From Rhodoferax lithotrophicus (GTDB taxonomy: Bacteria > Pseudomonadota > Gammaproteobacteria > Burkholderiales > Burkholderiaceae_C): 64,000 nt of DNA. The notes under the pieces are model-generated. The model saw only the letters and a list, made by a program, of their open reading frames with translations. It was not told the DNA's origin and made no database searches. The DNA is taken from assembly GCF_019973615.1 (NCBI RefSeq), contig NZ_AP024238.1, forward strand, positions 1,798,001-1,862,000, written 5' to 3'. Positions 34,162-44,300 of this stretch are shown here, piece by piece; position 1 is the first letter of the stretch; the number at the start of each line of letters is the position of its first letter. The translations under genes were made by a program, and so were the position numbers.

Positions 34162-34797
34162 TCAAAGGGCAGCGGTTTCACTGTTTGGGCTGAGCATGCG
34201 CTCAACATAACGGGCGATCAAATCAATTTCAAGGTTGACCCGTGAGCCGGGTTTCAAAACTTGCAGCGCCGTGTTTTGTACGGTGTGCGGAATGAGGTTG
34301 ATGCTGATCTCACATCCGTCCACTAAATCAGTCACCTGATTAACGGTGAGGCTGACCCCGTTGATGGTGATGGAACCTTTGAATGCCAAATATTTGGCCA
34401 AGGTTTTGGGGGTCAGCACCCGCAGGCACCAGCTTTCGCTGATTTGCTCAAACTGTGTCACGCTGCCTACACCGTCCACATGCCCTGAGACAATGTGCCC
34501 GCCCAATCGGTCATGCGCACGCAGCGCTTTTTCGAGGTTGATCGGGCCCATGGCATCCAGACCGGCAGTTTTGCTGAGCGACTCTGCGGAGATATCCACG
34601 GTGAACTGCGGGTGTGCCGTGTTGACCGAGGTCACGGTCATACAGGCTCCGTTGAGTGCAATGCTGTCACCCAAGGTGGTGTCGTCCAGATAATGGGGCG
34701 GGCAGTGGATGGTGAGTCGTTTGCCATGAATGGCCGTTTGGCCCAAGGGCTCAATGGCGGTGATGCGGCCGATGCCGGTGATGATTCCTGTAAACAT
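34162..34797 (-). CDS. ribE: Riboflavin synthase alpha chain RibE
   Basis: A 211-residue riboflavin synthase (RibC in E. coli nomenclature). It shows the two internally repeated lumazine-binding barrels: MFTGIITGIGRITAIEPLG with LGDSIALNGACMTVTSV, then GGHIVSGHVDGVGSV with ITINGVSLTVNQV. It dismutates two lumazines to riboflavin. It is 31 bases upstream of ribBA. An intergenic stretch of 185 bases with a dispersed repeat separates it from ribD, so it may have its own promoter. Confidence 0.95.
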   Translation of the reverse strand: MFTGIITGIGRITAIEPLGQTAIHGKRLTIHCPPHYLDDTTLGDSIALNGACMTVTSVNTAHPQFTVDISAESLSKTAGLDAMGPINLEKALRAHDRLGGHIVSGHVDGVGSVTQFEQISESWCLRVLTPKTLAKYLAFKGSITINGVSLTVNQVTDLVDGCEISINLIPHTVQNTALQVLKPGSRVNLEIDLIARYVERMLSPNSETAAL

Positions 34798-34898
34798 CGA
34801 GTTATTTTCGCAGGTAAAAATGATCAGCTTGCTGATGAGGACACTATCAGGCCACCAAGAGGCCCGGCATTGGTTGCTATGAGGTTTGAAAAATATAA

Positions 34899-34955
34899 GC
34901 CTTTTAGGCTTGTAGCGCTTGTTTAACAGGCGCTATTAGCTATTTATTCAATAGC
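34899..34955 (+). repeat. Dispersed repeat, copy 2 (intergenic ribD/ribE)
   Basis: Reads GCCTTTTAGGCTTGTAGCGC...GGCGCTATTAGCTATT...AATAGC. Both inverted elements are present (TAGCGCTTGTTTAACAGGCGCTA and GCTATTTATTCAATAGC). It lies within the 185-base gap between two genes of the riboflavin run and could fold in their shared transcript. Confidence 0.72.
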
Positions 34956-34982
34956 GTTTAAATCGCCGAAGTTGCAGTTTAC

Positions 34983-36104
34983 TTAAAAATTGGGATGCCC
35001 TTCGGTTCTGGCCAGCAGTCGCAGGTCAGCGCCTATGCGCTCAATGTTGTGAAATTCCAGCTGAATCACGTCGTCGAGTGAGCTGAGCGGACCAAAGTGG
35101 GCCATGCCCTGGCCAAGGCCCAACAGCTTGGGGGCAAGGTAGACCAGAAATTCATCCACCAGGCCTTCGCGAATCAAAGAGCCATTGAGCTTGTGGCCTG
35201 CTTCTACGTGTAATTCGTTGATTTCACGTTGGGCCAAGTCAAGCAGCATGGCGCTGAGATCGACCTTGTCTGGTGTGTTTGGCACCTGGCCTGGCAAGTA
35301 GATGACCGTGGCACCACACGCTTCAAGTGCTGCTTTTTTGGCATCATTTGGTACTGCAGCGTAGATGAAACAAGCGCGACCAGCTATGAATAGTGCAGCG
35401 TCAAGCGGTGTTTCAAGACGGCTGTCCACCACCACCACATGGGGTTGGCGTGGTGTGTCGACCAGTCGCACATCCAGCTTGGGGTTGTCGGCTAGCACGG
35501 TTCCGATGCCGGTGAGCACGGCACAGGCGCGAGCCCGCCAGGCGTGTCCGTCAGTGCGTGCAGCCTGTGAGGTGATCCATTGGCTGGCACCATTTTGTAA
35601 CGCAGTTTGACCGTCCAGTGAGGCGGCCATCTTCAGGCGTACCCACGGTTTTTTCCGAATCATCCGGCTGAAAAAACCGATGTTGAGTTCATGCGCCTGA
35701 AGGGCAAGGGGGTCGTCAGCAGGCAAGACTTGGACTTGTATGCCAGCCGCGCGCAGGCGCGCAAATCCTTGGCCAGCCACCAGTGGGTTAGGGTCTGCAT
35801 GGATGGCGACTACTTGACGGATGCCTGCGGCGATCAGTGCATCACAACACGGGCCAGTGCGCCCGTGATGCGAGCAGGGTTCCAGCGTCACGAATGCGGT
35901 AGCGCCCTGAACCGGGTTGCCCTTTTCTGCCGCATCTCGCAAAGCCATGATCTCGGCATGTGGGCCACCAGCGCGCTGGGTGTGACCTTGACCAAGCACG
36001 CGCCCATCGGGGGTGGTGATGATGCAGCCGACGCGGGGGTTGGGGGAGGTGAGGCGCAGGCTTTGACTGGCTAATGCCAGAGATTGGCTCAAGATGGAAG
36101 GCAT
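34983..36104 (-). CDS. ribD: RibD, bifunctional pyrimidine deaminase/reductase
   Basis: A 373-residue enzyme for steps two and three of riboflavin synthesis. The deaminase domain (1-145) has zinc ligands H49 (GGPHAEIMALR, catalytic E51), C77 and C86 in VTLEPCSHHGRTGPCCDALI. The reductase domain (150-373) has KMAASLDGQTAL with SQWITS, and ELHVEAGHKLNGSLI near the NADPH site. It is the first gene of the reverse-strand riboflavin run. No FMN riboswitch was recognised upstream. Confidence 0.95.
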   Translation of the reverse strand: MPSILSQSLALASQSLRLTSPNPRVGCIITTPDGRVLGQGHTQRAGGPHAEIMALRDAAEKGNPVQGATAFVTLEPCSHHGRTGPCCDALIAAGIRQVVAIHADPNPLVAGQGFARLRAAGIQVQVLPADDPLALQAHELNIGFFSRMIRKKPWVRLKMAASLDGQTALQNGASQWITSQAARTDGHAWRARACAVLTGIGTVLADNPKLDVRLVDTPRQPHVVVVDSRLETPLDAALFIAGRACFIYAAVPNDAKKAALEACGATVIYLPGQVPNTPDKVDLSAMLLDLAQREINELHVEAGHKLNGSLIREGLVDEFLVYLAPKLLGLGQGMAHFGPLSSLDDVIQLEFHNIERIGADLRLLARTEGHPNF

Positions 36105-36222
36105 GTGTCGGGGGTGATCTGAAAAAGGGGTCGCCTGAAATTTCTGTCGAAATTATGGGCTGAAGGTACGAAATAACGCGTTTACAAGCGTCCTGTATTG
36201 GTTGGATTATGAATGTCCGTGG

Positions 36223-38454
36223 CTATGGGAGTGAAATCCTGGCGCGGTAGTTGGGTGTAATCATGGCTAAAACTGATGATCTGAACTCAGGCGAGCAGGC
36301 ATTGATCGCCTCTTGATAAGCTTGGAGTGCCTGAGTTTCATCTTGCACTTGGGCTGATGCATAAATATGTCCCAGCTTGAGCCAACCATCCACAGCCCGG
36401 TGGGGCCAGGTTTGGATGCCCAGCTTTAGTGCCTGAATGGCCAGTGCAGGATTTTGATGCCGAGTGCCTAAATAATAGGCAGATTGAAGCAGATCATAGT
36501 CGAGAAACCCACTGTCTAAGAGTGATTGAGCTTGTTGCATGGCTTGAGCGATATGGCCAGATCGGCTCCAGAGCATGATTTGAACTGAGGCCAGGGAGGC
36601 AGCTTCGGGTTGGATTTGAAGCGCTCGGTTGAGTCGGTCTTGTGCCAGATCAAATTCTTTGGCCTGAATATGTCCGCGCGCAGCATTGGCCAGCATGCCC
36701 ACGATGTAGGGGCGTGATGCCAGCACCGATTCCCACACCCAGGTAGCGTTTTTCCAGTCCCCCCAGGTCAGCATTGCATCGGCAGCCAAAGGAGTCAGTT
36801 TGCGGTAGTGTGGGTTGATGGCAATGCCTTGCTGAAGCAGCTCCAGCATTTGTGTTTTAGGGGCATTCCAGCGTGGGTCTTGGGATGTCCCTGAGGCGGC
36901 GATTGAAAGCGCCAATTTGCTGGCACGAACCAGTTTGCTTTCGCATTCAATCGCCTGTTGGGCAATATAGATGGCTTGGCCAATACATACCGCGGTCAAA
37001 CATAAGGCTGTGATTACATGGGTTGATTTGCAGTGGATCCAAGGCTGATAGCTGGTGCCTAGCCGCGCATCAGAGGCAGCAAGTACCGCAAGACTCAAGG
37101 CAAACATGGCACCGGTACTGGCCATGCGCCAAGGAAATTCGCTGCCACTAACAACCATGAGTACCAACAAGCTGGCCAACGTGAAGGCCCGAAGAGGGGC
37201 TTCACGTTGGCCTTGGGTGGATTGGTCCGTCCAGGTTTTTAATGCTGAACGGCACAAGTAGAGCAACAGAAGGGCGATAAAGAACCAGCCCATCAATCCA
37301 TATTCAGCCAGCAATTGCAGAAATTCGCTATGAGCGTAAAAATCGGTTTCTTTCTGCGTGTCGTGATCCTGATACAAGGGAATTTGCACCTCCCATGCGC
37401 CCGCACCAACCCCGGCGATAGGGTGTGCGGCAATCATTTGGGCCGTTGCACGCCAGAGTTGCAGTCGCACTGCAATTGAGCCGCTGCTGTACTCTTGGGT
37501 TTGGGCAATAGACATGGTGCGGCTGAAAGCACGTTCGATTGCATTGACTGAGCCAAATTCCTTGACCAGTTGATGGTGGGCGGTGGGCAGACTCCCCAAA
37601 CCCAGTACGGTGATCGCCAGCACGGCAATGAATCCCGCGAAATGAGGTGTTTTCCATCCAGAAGAGACACATTGACGGCGGTACAGCAGGGTAATGGCGG
37701 GTAGCAGAATCAGCAAAATGACCAGACCAATCAACGCTGAACGTGTGCCAGTCATCATCAATGCAACGATGTTCCAGCCCAGTGAAAAGGTCAGCAGCAT
37801 GACGCTGGTTTTGTCTTGTAAACGTGTCAGCAGCAGTACCGAATAGGGCAGGGTACAAACCAGAAATTCAGCTAAAAAATTGCGGTTGAGAAAACTCGAT
37901 GCCGGGGCGGGGCCTTGTGCAAAATAGGGCCAGTCAAACCAAAATTGCCAGGTCGCCCATAGGGATGCCAGCACAGCACCTATGTGGATTCCCCAGGCCA
38001 ACCAGTTGATTCGCTTGAGTGTCAGGCTGTTAAGCCCCAAAAAAAGGATCAGACTGAAAACAAACCAACGAACCGATTCGACGGCCGCCAAATAGGTGTG
38101 TGACCATGCCATGCTGCCCAGTGCATAAATCAACAAACCGGTTGGCAAGAGCTGAATCCAATGCAGTCTGAACCTAAATCCATTTAGGCGGTAGGGCCAA
38201 AAAAAGGCGATAGCGGCAGCCAGCGCAAAGAAGCTGACCACCATGGATTTCAGTGTGTCTTGCAGCAACTCTTCATGTGGAACCCCTACGGCAGGCACTA
38301 GCACCATCATCAGCGCCAGCAAGATGACAGTCATATTCGGTTTTACGTTCAAAACGGTAGCCTTGATGGGGGTAACTGATTGGTTTTGGGTGGCAGCTTG
38401 AAATTGTAGGTGCGGGTTATGTTTGCAAGACGGTTTGATCTGCCATTCATCCAC
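36223..38454 (-). CDS. PglL/O-antigen ligase-like membrane glycosyltransferase with C-terminal TPR-like region
   Basis: A 743-residue membrane protein with about 12 helices in residues 40-460 and a soluble C-terminal part (about 530-740) of helical repeats. The Wzy_C/PglL signature is seen at about residue 374 (FYAHSEFLQLLAEYGLMGWF), preceded by the large periplasmic loop with QLWRATAQMIAAHPIAGVGA. Proteins of this build transfer lipid-linked glycan to type IV pilin or to lipid A core. Lying 63 bases from the divergent minor pilin operon favours pilin O-oligosaccharyltransferase, but this is inference. The GTG at 38454 is uncertain; an internal ATG at 38334 is possible. Confidence 0.78.
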   Translation of the reverse strand: MDEWQIKPSCKHNPHLQFQAATQNQSVTPIKATVLNVKPNMTVILLALMMVLVPAVGVPHEELLQDTLKSMVVSFFALAAAIAFFWPYRLNGFRFRLHWIQLLPTGLLIYALGSMAWSHTYLAAVESVRWFVFSLILFLGLNSLTLKRINWLAWGIHIGAVLASLWATWQFWFDWPYFAQGPAPASSFLNRNFLAEFLVCTLPYSVLLLTRLQDKTSVMLLTFSLGWNIVALMMTGTRSALIGLVILLILLPAITLLYRRQCVSSGWKTPHFAGFIAVLAITVLGLGSLPTAHHQLVKEFGSVNAIERAFSRTMSIAQTQEYSSGSIAVRLQLWRATAQMIAAHPIAGVGAGAWEVQIPLYQDHDTQKETDFYAHSEFLQLLAEYGLMGWFFIALLLLYLCRSALKTWTDQSTQGQREAPLRAFTLASLLVLMVVSGSEFPWRMASTGAMFALSLAVLAASDARLGTSYQPWIHCKSTHVITALCLTAVCIGQAIYIAQQAIECESKLVRASKLALSIAASGTSQDPRWNAPKTQMLELLQQGIAINPHYRKLTPLAADAMLTWGDWKNATWVWESVLASRPYIVGMLANAARGHIQAKEFDLAQDRLNRALQIQPEAASLASVQIMLWSRSGHIAQAMQQAQSLLDSGFLDYDLLQSAYYLGTRHQNPALAIQALKLGIQTWPHRAVDGWLKLGHIYASAQVQDETQALQAYQEAINACSPEFRSSVLAMITPNYRARISLP

Positions 38455-38517
38455 CGGTGGTGACCATTAGTCTGGCCAGTACAGTCTCAGGGGATGGTCT
38501 GTCACATAATCCAAGGC

Positions 38518-39090
38518 ATGAGTAAATCAAGAGGTTTCACATTGGTCGAGTTGATGGTCGTAGTGGCCATTGCTGCTGTGCTCGCTTCTTTGGCGGTGCC
38601 TTCTTTCAAGCACCTGATTCAGTCCAGCAGCATCAGCACCAGTGTGAATACGTTTTTGGGCGATTTGCGCTTTGCGCGCAGCGAGGCTTTGCGTCGTGGG
38701 GGGGCGGTCATTCTGTGCCGCAGTGACAGCCCTGAAGCCACGAGTCCCGTCTGTGGCAGTGGTTCGGGTACGGGGGGTATAGGTTGGGCGACTGGCTGGA
38801 TTGTTTTTTATGATCAGGACGGTAATGGTGACCGGAGTGCCTCCAGTACCGACCCGGTGCTGCGCAGGCAAGCGGCATTGACATCACTGGATTACGTATT
38901 GCAGACCACGGGAGGGTCATCTACCAAATTTGAATTTACTGCTACGGGGCGTATCAGAAATTTGTCTTCCGGCGTGGTCACGATGCAGTTTGGTGGCGGC
39001 AAGTTCAAGGCTGATGTGCAGCGAACAGTTTGTGTGAGTATTGGTGGGCGTGGTCGTGTGGCTGGTGATGGCAATGCGTCCTGCACATGA
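38518..39090 (+). CDS. fimT: FimT/GspH-type minor pilin
   Basis: A 190-residue type IV pilin-like protein. The prepilin leader is MSKSRG, cleaved before FTLVELMVVVAIAAVLASLA, the standard N-methylated hydrophobic helix. A GspH/FimT globular domain follows, with a Cys pair in the first half (LCRSDSPEATSPVCGSG) and another near the end (TVCVSIGGRGR, then NASC). The ATG at 38518 gives the usual short leader; ATG 38494 would lengthen it to 14 residues. It heads the fimT-pilV-pilW-pilX-pilY1-pilE operon that primes pilus assembly. Confidence 0.9.
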   Translation: MSKSRGFTLVELMVVVAIAAVLASLAVPSFKHLIQSSSISTSVNTFLGDLRFARSEALRRGGAVILCRSDSPEATSPVCGSGSGTGGIGWATGWIVFYDQDGNGDRSASSTDPVLRRQAALTSLDYVLQTTGGSSTKFEFTATGRIRNLSSGVVTMQFGGGKFKADVQRTVCVSIGGRGRVAGDGNASCT

Positions 39091-39106
39091 AGTGATTGGT
39101 AAAGCT

Positions 39107-39688
39107 ATGAAAAACAAGCAGTTTTATGCTCCAACACGCTATATGCTGAATAGGCTTGATCGTCAGGCAGGTACCTCCCTGATTGAGGTTCTGGTAACTA
39201 TTCTGATCATGTCATTTGGATTGCTGTCATTGGGGAGCATGCTGGCCTATTCTGTGCAATTGCCCAAAATTGCAGGGTACCGTGCCACGGCCTCGGTGTT
39301 GGCGGCGGGGCATATTGAGCGCATGCGAGCCAATATTGCCGGATTTACAAACGGTGATTATGTCGAGGCGCTCACCTACAACGGCAATCGCAAAGGTTTG
39401 ACTGCGCCGAGCAGTAGCTGCGCTTATCCCGATTGCACAGCAACAACCCTGGCAACTCTGGACAAGAACTACACCAATTGGAAACTTGATGCTGAGCTAC
39501 CTGCTGGCGGGATGCGGGTTGAGCGGGATGCCGCAGCCGGTGCGACCGATGGCAATTTGTGGATTATTTGGACTGAGCCCTCCACATTTGCCTCAATTAA
39601 CCCCACCAATTCAGACAATTGTCCAGATGCATTGTCATCGTATGCTGACCTGAAACCACGTTGTTTGTACGTCAGGTTCAAATTATGA
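39107..39688 (+). CDS. pilV: PilV minor pilin
   Basis: A 193-residue prepilin-like protein. The leader MKNKQFYAPTRYMLNRLDRQ, then AG, precedes TSLIEVLVTILIMSFGLLSL. PilV hallmarks are the LGSMLAYSVQLPKIAGYRAT region and a C-terminus with CLYVRFKL. The ATG at 39107 is 16 bases after fimT. The stop TGA overlaps the pilW ATG (ATGA). It joins the priming complex at the pilus tip with PilW, PilX and PilY1. Confidence 0.9.
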   Translation: MKNKQFYAPTRYMLNRLDRQAGTSLIEVLVTILIMSFGLLSLGSMLAYSVQLPKIAGYRATASVLAAGHIERMRANIAGFTNGDYVEALTYNGNRKGLTAPSSSCAYPDCTATTLATLDKNYTNWKLDAELPAGGMRVERDAAAGATDGNLWIIWTEPSTFASINPTNSDNCPDALSSYADLKPRCLYVRFKL

Positions 39689-40695
39689 AATCATCCTTAT
39701 TGATCTCATCAAACACTCAGCGTGGGTTGTCGCTGGTTGAGCTCATGGTGGCCATGGCTATTGGCTTGGTGGTGATTTTGGCCACCATGGCAACCTATTT
39801 GGGTTCTTCAAATACATCACGCTTGGCGGAGGCACAAGGACGCATGAACGAAGATGCCAACGCTGCGTTGTCCATCTTGAGCCAACACCTGCGTATGGCG
39901 GGAAGCAATCCCAAGCAAGCCAACCGTACCAGTGCGTGTCCACGTAACCCGGTTTACGCAGCACGTGTGGTCAATCTTGCCAACGTGGATACCTGTGCCG
40001 TAGCCGGCACAGCGACCTACATTTTGCGTGGCTGCGATGGCCGGTTCAGCAACATCACTTCAGCGGCTAATTTGGCTGCATTGACATGTACCACCGACGC
40101 CTCCAAACCGGACTCCATCGCTGTGAGCTACGAGGCAGATGCCTACAACACGGAAGCAACTGGAACCGGTGTGCCGACTGATTGTCTGGGTCAAAGCATC
40201 CCTATGTCCACCGCAAATGTGACACAAGTCAATGGCACGACAACCAGCACGGTTTCGGTACCTTTCTACGTGGCGGATAACCGTTTTTATGTGGGAACTT
40301 CCACACTTATCGTTTCCCCCAGTCTGTATTGCAAAGGTAATGGCAATGCAACGCCACAACCGTTGATTGAAAACATCGAAGACTTGCAGTTGAGTTACGG
40401 CACGGGTTTGGGTGCAAGTTTGGGCACCGGTACTTTGACGGTTTCAGGCTACTTGAATGCGGACGAGGTATTGAGTGCTGATGATTTGGCAGCCTTGCCT
40501 GATGACCCCACCCGTTGGGGGCGTGTGCAGACAGTTCGCTTGTGTGTGGTGGCGCGTAGTGAAAGCCCTGTGCTTGATAACTTGGCTTCGGCGCGCTACA
40601 TCAAATGTGACGGTACGTTGGAGACAAATCCGCCAGATTTGCGCATGCGCCGCGCTTACTCCACCACAGTGGTGTTGCGCAACCGGGTTAACTGA
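39685..40695 (+). CDS. pilW: PilW minor pilin
   Basis: A 336-residue pilin-like protein. Leader MKSSLLISSNTQRG precedes LSLVELMVAMAIGLVVILAT, then QGRMNEDANAALSILSQHLR, typical of PilW. The globular part has several Cys residues (TSACPRNP, DTCAVAG, LRGCDGR, DCLGQS, YCKGNG), possibly disulfide-linked. VSYEADAYN and IENIEDLQLSYG are also family-typical. It is coupled to pilV by ATGA and lies 9 bases from pilX. Confidence 0.9.
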   Translation: MKSSLLISSNTQRGLSLVELMVAMAIGLVVILATMATYLGSSNTSRLAEAQGRMNEDANAALSILSQHLRMAGSNPKQANRTSACPRNPVYAARVVNLANVDTCAVAGTATYILRGCDGRFSNITSAANLAALTCTTDASKPDSIAVSYEADAYNTEATGTGVPTDCLGQSIPMSTANVTQVNGTTTSTVSVPFYVADNRFYVGTSTLIVSPSLYCKGNGNATPQPLIENIEDLQLSYGTGLGASLGTGTLTVSGYLNADEVLSADDLAALPDDPTRWGRVQTVRLCVVARSESPVLDNLASARYIKCDGTLETNPPDLRMRRAYSTTVVLRNRVN

Positions 40696-40704
40696 GGTCG
40701 TGTC

Positions 40705-41370
40705 ATGAACAGTTTTTGTCAAACCAAGCGCATGCAGCCACAACGCGGTGTAGTGCTGATTGTGGCGCTGATCATTTTGGTGGTGATCTCCATGCTTGCC
40801 ACATTCTCGGTGCGTAATTCGACCTCCACAGAAACCGCCTCTGGTGCTGTTCGAACCGCCAATTTGGCCGCACAGGCTGCTGAAATTGCGCTGCGTTATT
40901 GTGAGGATGCCGTGCTTTCTGGCTATAGCAGCTCTCCCACCTTTGTGACAACCTTTGATATCGCGACCAATGTACTCAGCTACAGCAGTACGCCTACTTG
41001 GAAAATCATGAGTAATTGGGATAACGCCAGTACAACGGCAACCTATGTCTTACCCGGAACAGCCGTGAACCAAACCGGATTGTCGGGTACGTTTAGCCGT
41101 CCGCCAGAATGTATGGTTGAGGCATTGCCAATGCAAATGCCAGCAGGCGGTGCTGCATCCAACACGGTTTCTTTTGTCATCACTGTTCGCGGTTTTGGCC
41201 CTGAGGTGCAGGCTGTCGCCAGTGGCGCAAGTCGTCGCCCCTCAGGCACCGAGGTCTGGTTGCAGTCAACCATTGAATTGATGATGCCTGCTGGTGCAGG
41301 CGGTGGTGGTGGTGGTGCCGGTGGTGGTAGCGGAAATGATGGTGGTGACTATGGTGGCACCAGCCCCTAA
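40705..41370 (+). CDS. pilX: PilX-type minor pilin with polyglycine tail
   Basis: A 221-residue PilX/GspK-like protein. N-terminal PQRGVVLIVALIILVVISML resembles the PilX membrane helix, followed by the conserved ETASGAVRTANLAAQAAEIA. The C-terminus ends in an unusual low-complexity tail (GAGGGGGGAGGGSGNDGGDY) encoded by GGT repeats at about 41299-41340. Its job is in the tip complex with PilY1. The pilY1 ATG follows 27 bases later with a GGAGG ribosome binding site. Confidence 0.87.
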   Translation: MNSFCQTKRMQPQRGVVLIVALIILVVISMLATFSVRNSTSTETASGAVRTANLAAQAAEIALRYCEDAVLSGYSSSPTFVTTFDIATNVLSYSSTPTWKIMSNWDNASTTATYVLPGTAVNQTGLSGTFSRPPECMVEALPMQMPAGGAASNTVSFVITVRGFGPEVQAVASGASRRPSGTEVWLQSTIELMMPAGAGGGGGGAGGGSGNDGGDYGGTSP

Positions 41371-41397
41371 CACGATAAATATTGACGGAGGTTCAAC

Positions 41398-44300
41398 ATG
41401 AACAAATTCATTCTTCGTTGTCTATGGGTCTTGCTGATGGCCTGTTTGTCAACTTTATCTGCCTTTGGGCAAATGGCGCAAACCCCTTTGTTGACGCAGA
41501 GTTCGGCTGCAGAACCCAACTTGGTGTTTGTGTTTGACAATTCTGGTTCGATGGCGTGGGACTATATGTTTCAGTATTCAGAGCCATCGTGTGCATCCAG
41601 CAGCGGTTCTGTAGGGAAGGCTTGCCAGTCACCCGATGTCAACATGATGACTTATGACCCGCGCATTCTTTACAAACTGCGTGTGAATGCAGATGGCACG
41701 GACAAAGATCCAGGTGTGGCAAGTAATGTCAGTTCATTCAATGTATATTTTTATCAGCCCACGGTTCCAGCCAATTACAAAGTGGGCAGTATCACCGTTA
41801 AAAGCGGCGGCAAGAACTACAAGGTGGGAGATGTGGTCACGTTTAAAGCTCCAACTTCTGTGGGTGGTGTAACTGCCTTGGGTGTAGTCAGCAGCGTGAG
41901 TGGCAGTGGTGCCATCACGGGTGTCAGCATAACCACGGCGGGTTCTGGTTATACCAAGGCCACATCAGTCAGCAAAGTGACCACTGCAAAAGGCACAAAA
42001 GCCTCATTTAATACACCCACAATGATTTCCATAGCGGCAACTGCCGTGAATCAAATGTGGGATGGAACTGGTAGCGTCGATTCACTGAGCTATTTTTCGC
42101 CTTACACACCTGATTCAGGCAGCCCCTTGGCTGTAGGTGCCAAGTCTGGCGTGACTTACCCCAACACGGCAGACAGTTCGACGACCGAATACCCGGCGTT
42201 TGAAAAACGCACGGATTGCAACGGTGTGTTCACTACGGCAGGTGGTTCCACACAAAAGTATTGCACCTGGGCCAATGAGCAGCAAAATTATGCCAACTGG
42301 AAGCTTTACCATTCCAAACGCGTGGAGTTGGCCCGTACCGGAATCGGTTTGGCATTTAAACCATTGACATCTACGTTCCGTTTGGGTTGGGGCACGATTT
42401 CAAAACTGGGCGGAAATAGCCCTGCTTTGACTGCGGGTGTCAGCTTGTTTACCACTTCGCGCAAGCAGGCTTTTTATGATTGGTTGTATGGTTCAGGCAC
42501 CAGTGGCAGTGGTAATACACCTAGTCGCACATCTATGGACAAGGTAGGCCAGTACTTCAGTCGCTCAGACAGTGATGGGCCCTGGGGCTCCATGCCAAGT
42601 TATACGTCAACCAGTACCAGTACAAGCACCAGTGGGGGCACTGAAGCCATTGCCAATTTTGCGAGCTGCAGACGCTCCAACATGCTGCTCATGAGTGATG
42701 GTTATTGGAACAGTACCGATCCAACTGTCGGTAATGTGGACGGCACCGATGGTCCCGTAATTACCAGTGCGACCGGTTCCACTTACCAGTACAAAGCGGC
42801 TTACCCGTATAAGGACGTGACGTCAAATACGTTGGCTGATGTGGCCATGAAATATTGGGTGAACGATTTACAACCTAATATGCAAAACAATGTGGCAGCC
42901 ATCAGTGGCATTAATGAATCTTTTTGGCAGAACGTATCTTTTTACGGTATTGGTTTGGGTGTTTATGGCACGTTGGAACAAACAACTGCAACCTTGGCCA
43001 ACCTTGCGACGGGGGACACTTTATGGCCGGTAGCCAAAGCCGATAGTGCGGAGGCGATTGACGACATGTGGCATGCTGCAGTTAATTCACGCGGACAGTT
43101 TTTGAGTGCACGCGATTCTGATACCTTGACCACTGCAGTTGAAAGAATGATGACAAGCATCAACAAGCTCAGTTCTTCGCAGTCAGGTGTGGCTGTGTCT
43201 ACCGCCAATCTGGTGGATGGCACACGCAAATACACACCGCAATACACCACCGGCTCATGGGTTGGCAATGTTACATCACGCAACCTGAATCCCTTGAATG
43301 GCAATGAGGTGAGTACCGCTTGGCAAGTAGAGAGTACGGATCCTTTGACAGGTGATGCACTGTCGCAAATACCCGGCCATGCATCTCGAAATATTGTGGT
43401 CGGTAATGGTTCGGCCACCGCACCCAAAGCAGTCAACTTTACCTACAGCGCCATGTATGCAGCCGGTTTAACTGGACTGATGACGGGCACGGTGAATAAC
43501 GATTTGATTAATTATTTGCGTGGTGATGCAACGAATGAAGGTGATTTTGGTTTGTACAGAACGCGCGAGGCCAGGTTGGGAGATATCGTTAACTCCAGCC
43601 CCATGTTGGTCAAGCGTGGTGTTGATCTGAAATACGATCAAAGTGGATCAACCGTTACCGGGGCAGACAGTTACCGCAGCTTCGTCACGGACAACGCCTC
43701 CAATACAGAGGGGGTATTGTTTGTAGGTGCCAACGATGGAATGTTGCATGCATTTCGTGACGGTACACCTACCAAACCCGATGATGGTGGTATAGAAGTG
43801 TTTGCATATGTGCCCAAAGCGGTCTTGCCTACGATCAGCTTGTTGGCAGACAAGGCTTATTCACACCGCTATTACGTGGATGGTCCAATGGTTGAATCAG
43901 CGACTTATAACGGTAGCGCTTGGAAAAATGTGTTGTTAGGGACAACAGGTGCAGGTGCCAAGTCAGTTTTTGCCTTGGATGTGACTGATCCGTTGGCCAT
44001 GGATGCCAGCAGTGTATTGTGGGAGGTGAGCTCAGCAAGCACTGGCTTCGCTGAATTGGGGCATGTTTTGACGGACGTACAAGCTGGGCCATTGCCTAGT
44101 GGTGATTGGGTGGCAATTTTTGGCAATGGTCAGATGAGCGCCTCTGGTTCTGCTCGGCTTTTTGTGGTCAATCTCAATACGGGCGCATTATTGAAGGAAC
44201 TGATTGCGGAAGCAGGCCCGAGCAATGGTTTGGGTGGGGTGCGTGTGGTTCGGAACAAGTATCAGCAAATCATTGGAGCCTATGCCGGGGATCTAAAGGG

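Noticed and set aside
34798..36222. Possible FMN riboswitch near ribD/ribE
   Set aside because: None of the conserved RFN-element segments was found; the intergenic structure is the dispersed repeat.
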